Shown here: positions 16,062 through 25,484 of the stretch, piece by piece
How positions within the stretch are numbered: the stretch's first letter is position 1
Layout: each line of letters starts with the position of its first letter
Assembly: GCF_900106755.1 (NCBI RefSeq)
Contig: NZ_FNNN01000005.1
Coordinates: forward strand, 62,001 to 126,000
Origin: Bacteroides faecis MAJ27
Lineage (GTDB): Bacteria; Bacteroidota; Bacteroidia; Bacteroidales; Bacteroidaceae
Direction of reading: 5' to 3'
Length of the DNA stretch: 64,000 bases
Notes under the pieces: generated by a model
The model's database searches: none
Told to the model about the DNA's origin: nothing
Seen by the model: the letters and a program-made list of their open reading frames with translations, nothing else
Translations under genes and position numbers: made by a program

Positions 16062-19000
16062 TTACATCTGACTGTTTTTGCGACGCTTGCGTACAAAGAG
16101 TATCAGAGCAAGAATAACGATTATAACAGCGATGCCTACAGCTACATTGCTCAATGTATTTGTTTGCTTTTCGGCTGTCTGATTTATTTCTTCTTTTTTC
16201 ATGACCACTCCCTTATTGTTTCCGCTGGCTTTTGCTTCACGGATTTTAGAGATATTCTCTTTATACTGTGTAGCGGTTTGTGCGTCAGCTTTAGATGCAA
16301 TGAAGTCACGGAGTTTGGAATTGTCACAAACAAATCCGGAACACGACGGACGGTAAGTATTGACGATTTCCGTATGAAGTTTACTTAACTCTGTAACCTG
16401 TTCTTCACTTGCTTTCCACAACCCTTTGCGGGCGCTTTCAAGCATTACAGCAGTCATCTCTTCCAGAGCTGCAGGATTCTGTTGCTCGAAATATTGTTTG
16501 ACTCCCAAGTTCAGTTCATCCTTCACATATACATTATATATATTATCCCAGAGTTCTTTGTCGATTGCGGCTGGTTTCATCACATTCCATCCATAGGTGT
16601 TTGTGATAACTTCTGCAAATTCACTTGCGGAAGAGGCTCCACCTTTCATTTTCTCTTTGATGTAAGTCGGATTCAGAATAGTGGTACGGCTTTCTACGCC
16701 GACAGCTTCTTTCAGTTCTTGCATCTTCATGTGGTTCCGATTGCGATAATCACTGAGATAGGCATCCGGATCTTTGCCGGTCACATTGCGTACGGCAAGA
16801 TTCATACCTCCCATAAATTCGTATACATGGTCGAGGCTTAAAGCTCCCCAAGTATTGCTTTGTCGTGGCTGTACTACAACATCCGTTCGGGTCAGTGCGG
16901 CTTCGAAAGCGAACTTCTGGAATACTTCCCAATTCTTTTCACTGCCGTAATAGGCTCCCATATTGTTGAGATAAGTATCTGCGATTTCCGATTCATTCTC
17001 CCAACGGTCGCCGGATTCCACCATTTCCTGAATACCTGTTCCATACATGCCGTTGGTTCCTCCGAATACCCGGAACGTTGAAATTTCGCGGGCATCTTTC
17101 GGGCTTAGTCCTTTTTCGGTCAGTACCCGTTCGGCTTCTATTACGCTGGCGGCAACCTGATTCTCATATTGGTCGTCTTTGGCCGTGGCAGCCATCTCTA
17201 CTGCACGATTGACAAGGAAGAGGCGGGAGGCGGCAAGATCACGGAGCTGTCCGGAAGTCTGGACCACTACGTCAATACGTGGGCGTCCTAACTCGGCAGA
17301 AGGAATCAGTTTTAAATCACTGACACGACCGAAAGCGTCACGGACAGGTTCAACTCCTAACATATAAAGTACTTGTGCGATGGTTGCTCCGCCGGTTTCA
17401 ATAAACTCGGATGACCAGAGTGTGTAGCTGACTTTGCGTGGTATGGAGTCGTTGTGACGTTGCTTGTATGTCTCGATCGTCTGTTTGGCTAAAGCAATCC
17501 CTTTTTCCCACGCAGACTCTGTCGGAGTTGCTTCGGCATTGATAGCATACATATTGCGTCCGGTAGGCAGCGTGTTCGGATTAGCGATCGGGTCACCACC
17601 GGGAGTAGGGGCCGTGTATCCACCTTTTAATGCATTCATCAGACTGCTAAGTTCCTCTTCAGGGCTTGTCAGCAGTGCATTTTTATAGTTAGCTATATTC
17701 TTGATTGTACGTTCTACTTCGGTTACTGCAAGTGCGAATTCTACTTCTTCTTTGCTGTATTCTTTCGGAGCTTTTCCCATAGCAGCCATCATAGCTGACA
17801 TCCCCTGTGGTTTTTCGGCATTTTCCGTTTTTTCCGGTTTGCCCGGAGTATTTGCAGTTTTGCTTTGCTCTTTATTGGCTTTCATGCCGGCTTCCATCTT
17901 CTTCAATGCTTCCGGGCTGGCTCCCATAGATTTAGCCATTTCCATTGCTTTTTCCGGGTCCATGTTAGCTCCCATTTTTTTCATGGCCTCTTTCATGCTT
18001 TCGGGCATTTTGCCATGAGGGTTTGTTTCTGTTTTTGCCGAAGTGGGATGACCATTGCCTGATTTTGTTTTATCTGCCTGATCCTTCTGGGCTGCGGCAG
18101 CCATCATCATTGCCATCATGCCTTTGGGGGCATTACGCTCTGCTTCTATCTGTCTTGCCTTTGCTAGTTCCTGCGGAGTGATTCCGGCTGTACGACAAAT
18201 CAGTTCATCGTTCGCCAGTGAAGGATTAGCCATCAGTCTTTCTACCAGAAGGCGGGCAGGAGTGAGGTATTGTTGTGTAAAGACACTCCGATGCTTTCCG
18301 GCAGCTTCTGTCGCTTTTCCACGTTGCTTGTCAAGGGCAAAAAGGCTATAAGCAATTGGTTCTGTAGCCATTGCGTAAACAGAAGAAGTAATTCTTTCCG
18401 GTTCGTAAGGAATCCCCATAGTGTACAGTTGTCCTGTGATTTTCTCTGTAGCCAACTCTTCGGCAAAGTTTTCTACACGGACGATTTCATCTTCTGTATA
18501 TGGTTTGTTGGCAATACTGTCCAGTCCTAAATCACGGTGAATACCCATCTTCACAGTCAGGATTTTCACAGCCAGTGCTTCCTGGTCTTTGTTTTCCTTT
18601 TGAGAATTATTATAGATTTTGATCTTTTCCATTAATTCCCGGTAGATGCCCCGCACGCTGCTTTCCAGAAAAGGAGGAGTGAGGTATGACTGCAATGTAG
18701 TATAAGAACGGCGTTTGGCCATCATGCCTTCTCCGACGTTCCCAATGGAGTAGATATAGTAATGAGGAACAGCCCCTACCAGACGGTCCGGCCAGTCATT
18801 GCTGCATAAGGCAACTTGCTTTCTTGGAGTAAATTCCAGACTGCCGTGTGTACCGAAGTGGATAAGTGCATCGGCCTTGAAACCGTGCTGCATCCATAAA
18901 TAGGAAGCAATATAGGTGTGTGGCGGAGCCATGTTGGTACCATGTACCACTTGGAAAGAATTGTCACCGCTTCCGGCAGCATTTTGTGGCAAAAGCACAA

Positions 19001-20459
19001 CATTGCCGAATTGTAAACGGGCGATACCCAGTTTACCATCGGGAGTCGCCATATAATTGCCGGGAAATTCACCGAAAGCATCTACTACTTCCTGATACTT
19101 TTCGGGACGAAGTGATTCTTTCACCCAACCTTCATACTGTTCTTTTGTTATCAGTTCGGGGTGTCCGTTTTGCATGAACTCGTTGAAAGCTCCTTCTGCA
19201 TAAGCATTGAATACTGCTCCCTGAGCTTGTATCATTTTTCCCAGTTCCTGTGCATTGGCAGGGAGGCCGGATATATTATATCCTTCCTGTTTCATCCGAA
19301 GCAGAAGATTATAAAGGGAAGGTACTACTTCCATTCCGGCAGCTGTCAATGCGTTTTGACCGGGACCTTTGTAGTAGTAGATTGCTACTTTCTTTTCAAA
19401 ATTTGGTTTCGTTTTCAGATTCAGATAGTTATCTATCGTAGATACAAAAGTCTTCAGACGTTCGGGAACTGCATATGAATGACGCAATCCTTCTTTATCT
19501 TCATACTGTGCAAAAAGGGCGAAAGGACGAATAGCTCCGTCTATCTCCGGTGTCACGATACTTTGCGACATGAACCCTCCCGACATACCCATCGGATCAT
19601 TTTCCCATTCATCCACAAGACTGTTGATTGTGAGCGGAGCGAACAAAAGGATATTCTTAGCTTTCAGATAATCTACCATTTTATCTCCCATGCGTCCGTG
19701 TGCCATGTTAATAACAGCATCGGGCTGCACTTCATCAATGAATGACATAAATCTTGTCATGGATTGAACGGGATACACATTGTATCCTGCATTTTCGAGC
19801 GCTTTGATCAGATCGGTGGCATCTGCCATTTGTCCGGTAATCATGATTTTTCGTGCTTTTTCTTTATAAAGGTTGTTATCACGCGTGAATTTCTCATAAT
19901 CGGTAACAGTGAGGAATTCGAGTTCATCATCCGGGTTACTGATTCCGGCATGATAAAGCATGTCGCTAGGCCTTTCTACCGGATCTTCCACTTCGGGTAC
20001 GGCAGAAGCCTTTCTGTCGATGGCTTTACGGATATAGTTCAGCATGTTGCGGTAGTTGGTTTTTCCACCGTTGCTTAGATAGCCGCGTATGAGATTCTGC
20101 TGTATACTGTCGAGGTTGCAGATATTGTTGGCCGGGTTGGTAGCCATGGAAGTGTATACAGGGATACCTTTATCCGCTGCCTGCTGTATTTGTTGACGCT
20201 GCTCTTCGACAATACGCAGTCCCATGCCATTGATGAATACCATGTCATAATTGGCCAGACGATCGAGATTGTCAAGAGACACTTCACTAAGTTTAATGAA
20301 TGAATTGTCGTTGGCTTTCGAAATACTTCCCTGCTGTATCGTCTGGAAGTTGACGAAAGCAATCTTTGTAGCGCTGAACCAGGTATTCCATACGGATAGC
20401 CCTGTCAAGGCTGCTACGACGATGCATCCACCTAAAATGATTTTACTTTTCTTTTTCAT
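16062..20459 (-). CDS. hmuS: HmuS, CobN-like membrane-anchored chelatase subunit
   Basis: A 1465-residue protein related to the large subunit of cobalt/magnesium chelatases (CobN/BchH). The CobN part carries VVHGTNMAPPHTYIASYLWM, ALIHFGTHGSLEFTPRKQVA and IDVVVQTSGQLRDLAASRLF. It has a membrane helix at each end (IILGGCIVVAALTGLSVW near residue 6 and VAVGIAVIIVILALILFVRK near 1440), so the body likely lies in the periplasm. HmuS proteins of Bacteroidetes act on heme, removing iron from the porphyrin. An odd Met-, Lys- and Ala-rich insertion covers about residues 775-900 (for example MKEAMKKMGANMDPEKAMEM). It lies 42 bp after the hmuR-like receptor gene. Confidence 0.88.
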   Translation of the reverse strand: MKKKSKIILGGCIVVAALTGLSVWNTWFSATKIAFVNFQTIQQGSISKANDNSFIKLSEVSLDNLDRLANYDMVFINGMGLRIVEEQRQQIQQAADKGIPVYTSMATNPANNICNLDSIQQNLIRGYLSNGGKTNYRNMLNYIRKAIDRKASAVPEVEDPVERPSDMLYHAGISNPDDELEFLTVTDYEKFTRDNNLYKEKARKIMITGQMADATDLIKALENAGYNVYPVQSMTRFMSFIDEVQPDAVINMAHGRMGDKMVDYLKAKNILLFAPLTINSLVDEWENDPMGMSGGFMSQSIVTPEIDGAIRPFALFAQYEDKEGLRHSYAVPERLKTFVSTIDNYLNLKTKPNFEKKVAIYYYKGPGQNALTAAGMEVVPSLYNLLLRMKQEGYNISGLPANAQELGKMIQAQGAVFNAYAEGAFNEFMQNGHPELITKEQYEGWVKESLRPEKYQEVVDAFGEFPGNYMATPDGKLGIARLQFGNVVLLPQNAAGSGDNSFQVVHGTNMAPPHTYIASYLWMQHGFKADALIHFGTHGSLEFTPRKQVALCSNDWPDRLVGAVPHYYIYSIGNVGEGMMAKRRSYTTLQSYLTPPFLESSVRGIYRELMEKIKIYNNSQKENKDQEALAVKILTVKMGIHRDLGLDSIANKPYTEDEIVRVENFAEELATEKITGQLYTMGIPYEPERITSSVYAMATEPIAYSLFALDKQRGKATEAAGKHRSVFTQQYLTPARLLVERLMANPSLANDELICRTAGITPQELAKARQIEAERNAPKGMMAMMMAAAAQKDQADKTKSGNGHPTSAKTETNPHGKMPESMKEAMKKMGANMDPEKAMEMAKSMGASPEALKKMEAGMKANKEQSKTANTPGKPEKTENAEKPQGMSAMMAAMGKAPKEYSKEEVEFALAVTEVERTIKNIANYKNALLTSPEEELSSLMNALKGGYTAPTPGGDPIANPNTLPTGRNMYAINAEATPTESAWEKGIALAKQTIETYKQRHNDSIPRKVSYTLWSSEFIETGGATIAQVLYMLGVEPVRDAFGRVSDLKLIPSAELGRPRIDVVVQTSGQLRDLAASRLFLVNRAVEMAATAKDDQYENQVAASVIEAERVLTEKGLSPKDAREISTFRVFGGTNGMYGTGIQEMVESGDRWENESEIADTYLNNMGAYYGSEKNWEVFQKFAFEAALTRTDVVVQPRQSNTWGALSLDHVYEFMGGMNLAVRNVTGKDPDAYLSDYRNRNHMKMQELKEAVGVESRTTILNPTYIKEKMKGGASSASEFAEVITNTYGWNVMKPAAIDKELWDNIYNVYVKDELNLGVKQYFEQQNPAALEEMTAVMLESARKGLWKASEEQVTELSKLHTEIVNTYRPSCSGFVCDNSKLRDFIASKADAQTATQYKENISKIREAKASGNNKGVVMKKEEINQTAEKQTNTLSNVAVGIAVIIVILALILFVRKRRKNSQM

Positions 20460-20501
20460 TTCTCTTATTTTTAGCTTTGTATGTAGTTCTATTGCTGCTG
20501 T

Positions 20502-22649
20502 TTATTTCTTGAAGATCCTGTCTATATCCAGCGAAAGTCCCAACGTAAGATTGGTGCCCGTTGTGGTAGGTGAGTTGAAATAATAGTAATCAGGCACATA
20601 ATCGAACAGGTTGTTTACAGCCAGATTCATATTTACTCCTTTGATGATTCCCAACGAGAAGGTAAGATCCCATATCATATATCCCGGATACTCTACTGCC
20701 TGACTTCCGGCAGCCGGATTATTGAAACTATCGTTGTATATGTTGGTTTTCACTTTCGACAGCACGCGTCCGTTGAGTGAATAGTTGAAATCGACTTTAT
20801 TCAGCGTTTTGCTCCAGTCAATTCTTACAGTTGCTGTGTGAGGGCGTGTATCTGTGAACTTTTTTTGTCCGTCGTGCATGAACTCATGAATATAAGTGTA
20901 TGACAGACGATAGCCGAGTCCGCAAGGATATTTTGCGGAGATGTTGGCATCAATTCCTGCAATATCCATTTTGTCGGTATTGGTATATATTTGTCCCTTG
21001 GGGTCTTCACTGTAAACGGTATTGATACGATTATGCACCAGATTATAATAGCCTGTCACAGAAAAGTTATAACGGTTCTTGGTATATTCGGCAGATACGG
21101 AGAAATTGTGACTCGTTTCCGATTTCAAATCCGGATTACCATAGATCATCATCATATTTGCCATATTGAATACCATATACATCTCCTTTAGAGTAGGGGA
21201 GCGGAATCCTTGCGAATAAGATCCTCTTAATGAACAGTTGCCTATCTTGTACATCATTCCCAGATGTGGAGACAAATGACGTACATTCGAATCAGAGAAA
21301 TAGTCGAACCGCAATCCGGCTATTACGTTCAGCCTTTCTGTCGGATTCCAGTCGAACTGTCCGAATGCGTCTGCTGTATGCATAGTATGGTCCGCGTTAT
21401 CAGTAAACTGGTAAGACATCAGATAATCGCGCAGATAATCGGCGCCGACAGTTAGCGTATGCTTTCCATTAAAGGTATAATTGTAGAGTGCATGTACATT
21501 GTGTTGCACGTTGCTGTAATCACGTACATCATTTTTATAAAGTGACTGATAGTCGCTTTTGTCATACTGGTCAAAGGTATAACCAACTTCAAGATTACTC
21601 ATAATATTGAAAGTATAGTTAGCTTTCATTCCGCCACTGAATCCCCGATATCTGTCTTGGGTATCTCCCGGCTTATTACGTTCACGGAAATAATATCCCG
21701 CTCTTCCTGTCAGTTTGAGTGTTTCAAGCGGATGATAGATTAGACGTTCTTTAAAGTTCCATACCCGGCTTCCAAACACTGTAGAGAAGTCTCCCGGGTT
21801 GTCTACGGCATAAGTGTCGACATTGTTATATTGTACGTTGGTCAGGCTGTTGAATTTGCCAGCATTGAATCCCACAGTGCCGCCATATCGCTGGTCATTG
21901 TGTTCGGAGAAGCGCGAATTGAGATTGAGGTTCCATGGATCATCCGATTCGCGGGTAATGATATTAATCACTCCTCCGATAGCGCTGGAACCGTAAAGGG
22001 TAGATGCTGCTCCCTTTACTATCTCTATGCGCTCGACATTGTCGAGATTCAGACGCTCATAGTCTACATTATTAAGTGTTTCTCCTGCTAACCGTTCGCC
22101 ATCTACCAGAAACAGCACGGAGTTACCCCCAAAACCTTGCATGTTGATGGCGGTTTGCTGATCCATGGAAAAGGTAAATTCGATACCGGGCAATTCTGTC
22201 TTTAGCAGATCGGCAACGTTATTGGCATTTACTTTCTTAATATCCTCCGAGGTGATTACCCGAGTGATGATGGGAGCATCTTTCAGCAATTTGGGAGTAC
22301 GGGTACCGGTTACAACGACCGTTCCGAGGTCGAACTGATCTTCGGATAAACGAAAATTCACTTTCTTTTCCTTTTCGGTAGTTATTCTTTTTTCTTCTGT
22401 TTGATAACCTATGTAGGATGCTGTGATGATATATGAACCGATTCCGGGGAGTTGTAATGTATATGTTCCGTCAGCAGTAGTGACAGCTCCTGTTTTTTCT
22501 CCTTTTATGGAGATGGTAGCACCTGGGAGAGGTTCTCCGTTTGTATCAGTGACACGTCCGCTGATATGTTCTGTTGATTGTTGTGCGAATGTGGAACAGG
22601 TTGCTATAAAGGAGAATAGTAAGATGGATACTATATATGTAGGTTTCAT
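20502..22649 (-). CDS. hmuR: HmuR-like TonB-dependent heme receptor
   Basis: A 715-residue outer-membrane receptor. After a signal peptide there is a carboxypeptidase-like regulatory domain (DTNGEPLPGATISIKGEKTG, residues about 35-110), the plug (VVVTGTRTPKLLKDAPIITR to ERIEIVKGAASTLYGSSAIG), and a 22-strand type barrel ending in LTLGLSLDIDRIFKK with the usual aromatic/hydrophobic end. The barrel contains the FRSP/NPDLKSE boxes typical of heme and siderophore receptors (QGFRSPTLKEMY, then GNPDLKSETSHNFS). It would import heme handed over by the HmuY-like lipoprotein. It is 17 bp after hmuY and 42 bp before hmuS in one operon. Confidence 0.9.
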   Translation of the reverse strand: MKPTYIVSILLFSFIATCSTFAQQSTEHISGRVTDTNGEPLPGATISIKGEKTGAVTTADGTYTLQLPGIGSYIITASYIGYQTEEKRITTEKEKKVNFRLSEDQFDLGTVVVTGTRTPKLLKDAPIITRVITSEDIKKVNANNVADLLKTELPGIEFTFSMDQQTAINMQGFGGNSVLFLVDGERLAGETLNNVDYERLNLDNVERIEIVKGAASTLYGSSAIGGVINIITRESDDPWNLNLNSRFSEHNDQRYGGTVGFNAGKFNSLTNVQYNNVDTYAVDNPGDFSTVFGSRVWNFKERLIYHPLETLKLTGRAGYYFRERNKPGDTQDRYRGFSGGMKANYTFNIMSNLEVGYTFDQYDKSDYQSLYKNDVRDYSNVQHNVHALYNYTFNGKHTLTVGADYLRDYLMSYQFTDNADHTMHTADAFGQFDWNPTERLNVIAGLRFDYFSDSNVRHLSPHLGMMYKIGNCSLRGSYSQGFRSPTLKEMYMVFNMANMMMIYGNPDLKSETSHNFSVSAEYTKNRYNFSVTGYYNLVHNRINTVYSEDPKGQIYTNTDKMDIAGIDANISAKYPCGLGYRLSYTYIHEFMHDGQKKFTDTRPHTATVRIDWSKTLNKVDFNYSLNGRVLSKVKTNIYNDSFNNPAAGSQAVEYPGYMIWDLTFSLGIIKGVNMNLAVNNLFDYVPDYYYFNSPTTTGTNLTLGLSLDIDRIFKK

Positions 22650-22666
22650 TCTTTGTAATTGGTTTC

Positions 22667-23329
22667 TTAGTTGTTTTCTTCGAAATCAAGCGGATATAGA
22701 AAATCGAAGTCGATATATCCTTTTATGCCTCTGGCATTGGTATAGTTGGTAAAACGAATTGCTGCATAGGTGTTATCCTTCAGCCGTATCAGATAAACTT
22801 GATTGGACATCGTATAAATAGGGGGCATACTTGAAGTATCTACATTCAACCAGCCGGATAAGATCTCATTGCGATAATCTTCTGTATATTTAATGTTTCC
22901 TTCCATCATGCCGGACATATCGATTGCTATTTTATCAGTTGTCCATTCATCTTTTATAAAATTTTCTTCAGCAGGAAGTTTTCCACTTGCTTTCAGCTCA
23001 TCAATATTAGTATAGGTCGTCTGATAGGCTGCACCTTCGTTTGTTTTGATATCGTAACGGTGGATGGCGAGATCCCATTCTGCCGGTATCTCACTTTTAT
23101 GTTCCTCTCCGATTTCTACAGTTGTTGCTTTGCGTTCGGATAAATCGATATATACCCAGTTGGTGTACTCGGTAGTATTGATTTGTGAAAAGCTACTTTC
23201 TTTAATTTCCATCTCACTTTCGATGGGATCATCATAAATCCCTTCAAACATTCCATTACAAGCTGAGAGCGACATCGTCGCTCCCAGTATCATGATATTT
23301 TTGAAAATAGTGTGACTACTTCTTCTCAT
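22667..23329 (-). CDS. hmuY: HmuY family heme-binding lipoprotein
   Basis: A 220-residue lipoprotein from ATG 23329; the longer reading would need a TTG start. The lipobox is ATMSLSACNG near residue 24. The body fits the HmuY fold: FSQINTTEYTNWVYIDLSER, then EWDLAIHRYDIKTNEGAAY, and the late strands YAAIRFTNYTNARGIKGYID. HmuY proteins sit on the outer membrane or are released and take heme from host hemoproteins. In P. gingivalis two His residues bind the iron; in several Bacteroides homologues Met residues do so, and this protein has a Met-rich stretch (DMSGMMEGNIK, then TSSMPPIYTMSNQ). Which residues bind here is not proven. Confidence 0.88.
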   Translation of the reverse strand: MRRSSHTIFKNIMILGATMSLSACNGMFEGIYDDPIESEMEIKESSFSQINTTEYTNWVYIDLSERKATTVEIGEEHKSEIPAEWDLAIHRYDIKTNEGAAYQTTYTNIDELKASGKLPAEENFIKDEWTTDKIAIDMSGMMEGNIKYTEDYRNEILSGWLNVDTSSMPPIYTMSNQVYLIRLKDNTYAAIRFTNYTNARGIKGYIDFDFLYPLDFEENN

Positions 23330-23346
23330 ATCTTCTTTCAAATTAG

Positions 23347-24228
23347 TTATTGTGCACTACTTTTGCTGCTTCCGGTGAAAACTGCCGTGATTGGCATAGG
23401 CATACTTCCCGGTTTGAAAGCTACAGTGATTTCAGCGGTACCGTCTGTTGCAACTGTACCTTCCAGGCTTACACCTGTAATTGGGGTAGGAGTGCCGGTT
23501 GAAGATTCTGCCTCAGATTCGAATTCACCTAAACTTAGTGTGTAGCCGCTAGTTGTTTTTTCAACGTTTACTCCGTTAATCGTGAAATCTCCCAGACTCA
23601 TATTACTTCCTCCTCCGGTTAAATTGCCAAATCCGTTCAGGGTGATATTTACTGTAGTTTCTGAAGCACGTTTAACAATTGCTTTGCAATTTTCGGTAGA
23701 ACCGTATGAACTTCCCATAACACTGATGGAAAGATTAGTATTGTACTGATAGGTAGAAGCTACATAATAAGCAATCGGAGTTTCTGCTTGAATGAATTCG
23801 ATGTCGATACCGCCCATCGGTACGGGAACATTCGCTTTGAGAGTTAATACCTTTGCATCGCTGACACTACCTTCCAGTGTATATTCGTAGTTACCCGGAG
23901 TGTTTCCACCCATGGCCAAAGCAACTTCACCTTCACCTTTGAAAGATTTAGAAGAAACTTTCAGATTATTCAGTATGAAATCTCCGGACCCAGATTTATA
24001 TACCAGATTGATAGTACCATCCGAATTGGCTATAATGGTGGCACTGGCATCGGCTCCCATTAGATAGTCGGAAAACATTTTGCTTTCACCAATAGAATAA
24101 CCTTTATAAGTGCCGGCAATTGCTTTCGCTTGTTCTGCATTGTCGGTATCGTCGTCGCTGTCACTACAAGAAACAAAAGTTGATGATAATGCCATAAGGG
24201 CAATCATCCATAAGTTTAATATTTTCAT
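23347..24228 (-). CDS. Calycin-like lipoprotein leading the hmu operon
   Basis: A 293-residue lipoprotein with lipobox SSTFVSCSDSDDDTD. The body seems to consist of two similar beta-rich halves: one starts at IAGTYKGYSIGESK, and the second includes CKAIVKRASETTVNITLNGF. Both have the short alternating strands of calycin-like (lipocalin-type) domains. A final segment FKPGSMPMPITAVFTGSS ends the chain. It is the first gene of the hmu operon, 17 bp before the hmuY-like gene, so it is likely a surface protein that helps bind heme or a hemoprotein. This gene is not part of the classical hmuYRSTUV set, and its ligand is unknown. Confidence 0.75.
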   Translation of the reverse strand: MKILNLWMIALMALSSTFVSCSDSDDDTDNAEQAKAIAGTYKGYSIGESKMFSDYLMGADASATIIANSDGTINLVYKSGSGDFILNNLKVSSKSFKGEGEVALAMGGNTPGNYEYTLEGSVSDAKVLTLKANVPVPMGGIDIEFIQAETPIAYYVASTYQYNTNLSISVMGSSYGSTENCKAIVKRASETTVNITLNGFGNLTGGGSNMSLGDFTINGVNVEKTTSGYTLSLGEFESEAESSTGTPTPITGVSLEGTVATDGTAEITVAFKPGSMPMPITAVFTGSSKSSAQ

Positions 24229-24269
24229 CCTTAATTTTGATAGATAATGATTAATTTATTTTTCGTCTG

Positions 24270-24300
24270 CAAAGTTACGGGGATATATAAGCAAGGACAA
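24270..24300 (-). promoter_or_regulatory. Promoter of the hmu operon
   Basis: On the minus strand TAACTTTG (24277-24270) is preceded by TTG (24300-24298) with 20 bp between. The upstream context AGGTATTGTCC resembles those of three other metal-uptake promoters in this window, so a shared regulator may bind at the -33 element. Confidence 0.65.
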
Positions 24301-24485
24301 TACCTAAAAGAAATGAAAAGAAATAGGGCGTTTAATCATATGTAGGTATTAAAGATAACTGGTTTATATTTTTACAGTCATTTATAAGCTTTAACTTAGG
24401 AGTCTGCTCAAGATTAGGGAGAAAAATATGAACTATTTATTTTAGCATTTGTTTCCTGGATACAGGATATAAAACTATATATAAT

Positions 24486-25385
24486 ATGGAATCTCATCAT
24501 CACGAACATACTCATCGGATAACTTCGCTCAATAAAGCTTTTATAATAGGTATTGTTCTAAATCTCTCTTTTGTGATAGTTGAATTTGGAGTTGGTTTCT
24601 ATTACAATTCTTTGGGGCTGCTTTCTGATGCCGGACATAATTTGGGTGATGTGGCAAGCTTGATACTTGCTATGCTGGCTTTTCGGTTGGAGAAAATTCA
24701 TTCGAACAGCCGTTATACTTACGGATATAAAAAGAGTACCATATTAGTATCTTTATTGAATGCGGTTATATTGTTGGTCGCTGTCGGAATAATTATTGCC
24801 GAAAGTATTGATAAGTTGTTTTATCCTGTTGCAGTAGACGGTTCTGCTATTGCATGGACAGCAGGAGTGGGAGTGGTAATCAATGCACTTACTGCGTGGC
24901 TTTTTATGAAGGATAAAGATAAGGATCTGAATGTGAAAGGTGCGTATCTGCACATGGCGGCAGATGCATTGGTGTCTATAGGTGTAGTTGCTTCCGGTAT
25001 CATTATCATGTATACGGGATGGAGTATTGTCGATCCAATTATCGGACTGGGGATAGCTGTGGTTATTGTGATTTCAACATGGGGACTTCTCCGTGACAGT
25101 CTTCGGTTGTCATTGGATGGTGTTCCTGTGGGGATAGATATTAATGAAATAAGGCAGATAATACTGGATCAGCCCGGCGTGGAGAGTTGTCATCATCTGC
25201 ATATATGGGCATTGAGTACTACGGAGACTGCTTTAACTGCACATATAGTCATTGATAATATGGAAAGAATGGAAGAGATAAAACATCTGATCAAAGCACG
25301 GTTGGAAGAAGCGGATATTCATCATGTTACTTTGGAGTTTGAATGTGAAGGCGTACCGTGCGAAACTGAAAATGACTGTTTTTAG
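24486..25385 (+). CDS. Cation diffusion facilitator (Zn/Cd/Co exporter)
   Basis: A 299-residue inner-membrane antiporter of the CDF family, CzcD/ZitB-like. The N-terminus is His-rich (HHHEHTH). Six helices follow, with the metal site residues in LLSDAGHNLGDVASL (helix 2, HxxxD) and AYLHMAADALVSIGVV (helix 5, HxxxD), which is the zinc-type pattern. The cytoplasmic C-terminal domain from about residue 205 has CHHLHIWALSTTETALTAH and a Cys pair near the end (ECEGVPCETENDC). It would export zinc or a similar ion from the cytoplasm. It stands between the hmu operon and the SusC/SusD operon. Confidence 0.93.
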   Translation: MESHHHEHTHRITSLNKAFIIGIVLNLSFVIVEFGVGFYYNSLGLLSDAGHNLGDVASLILAMLAFRLEKIHSNSRYTYGYKKSTILVSLLNAVILLVAVGIIIAESIDKLFYPVAVDGSAIAWTAGVGVVINALTAWLFMKDKDKDLNVKGAYLHMAADALVSIGVVASGIIIMYTGWSIVDPIIGLGIAVVIVISTWGLLRDSLRLSLDGVPVGIDINEIRQIILDQPGVESCHHLHIWALSTTETALTAHIVIDNMERMEEIKHLIKARLEEADIHHVTLEFECEGVPCETENDCF

Positions 25386-25420
25386 GTATTTTTAGCTGAT
25401 GATATAGTTATATATGGTGA

Positions 25421-25451
25421 TTGTCCGGGCTGTGAATAGTGTCTATTTTTG
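25421..25451 (+). promoter_or_regulatory. Promoter of the SusC/SusD-M16-ChaN operon
   Basis: TTG at 25421-25423 and TATTTTTG at 25444-25451 are 20 bp apart. The context GGTGATTGTCC around the -33 element resembles the hmu promoter. The start codon of the SusC-like gene follows at 25485. Confidence 0.7.
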
Positions 25452-25484
25452 CAGTCCGGATAATACTATATAACAAACGCTAAA

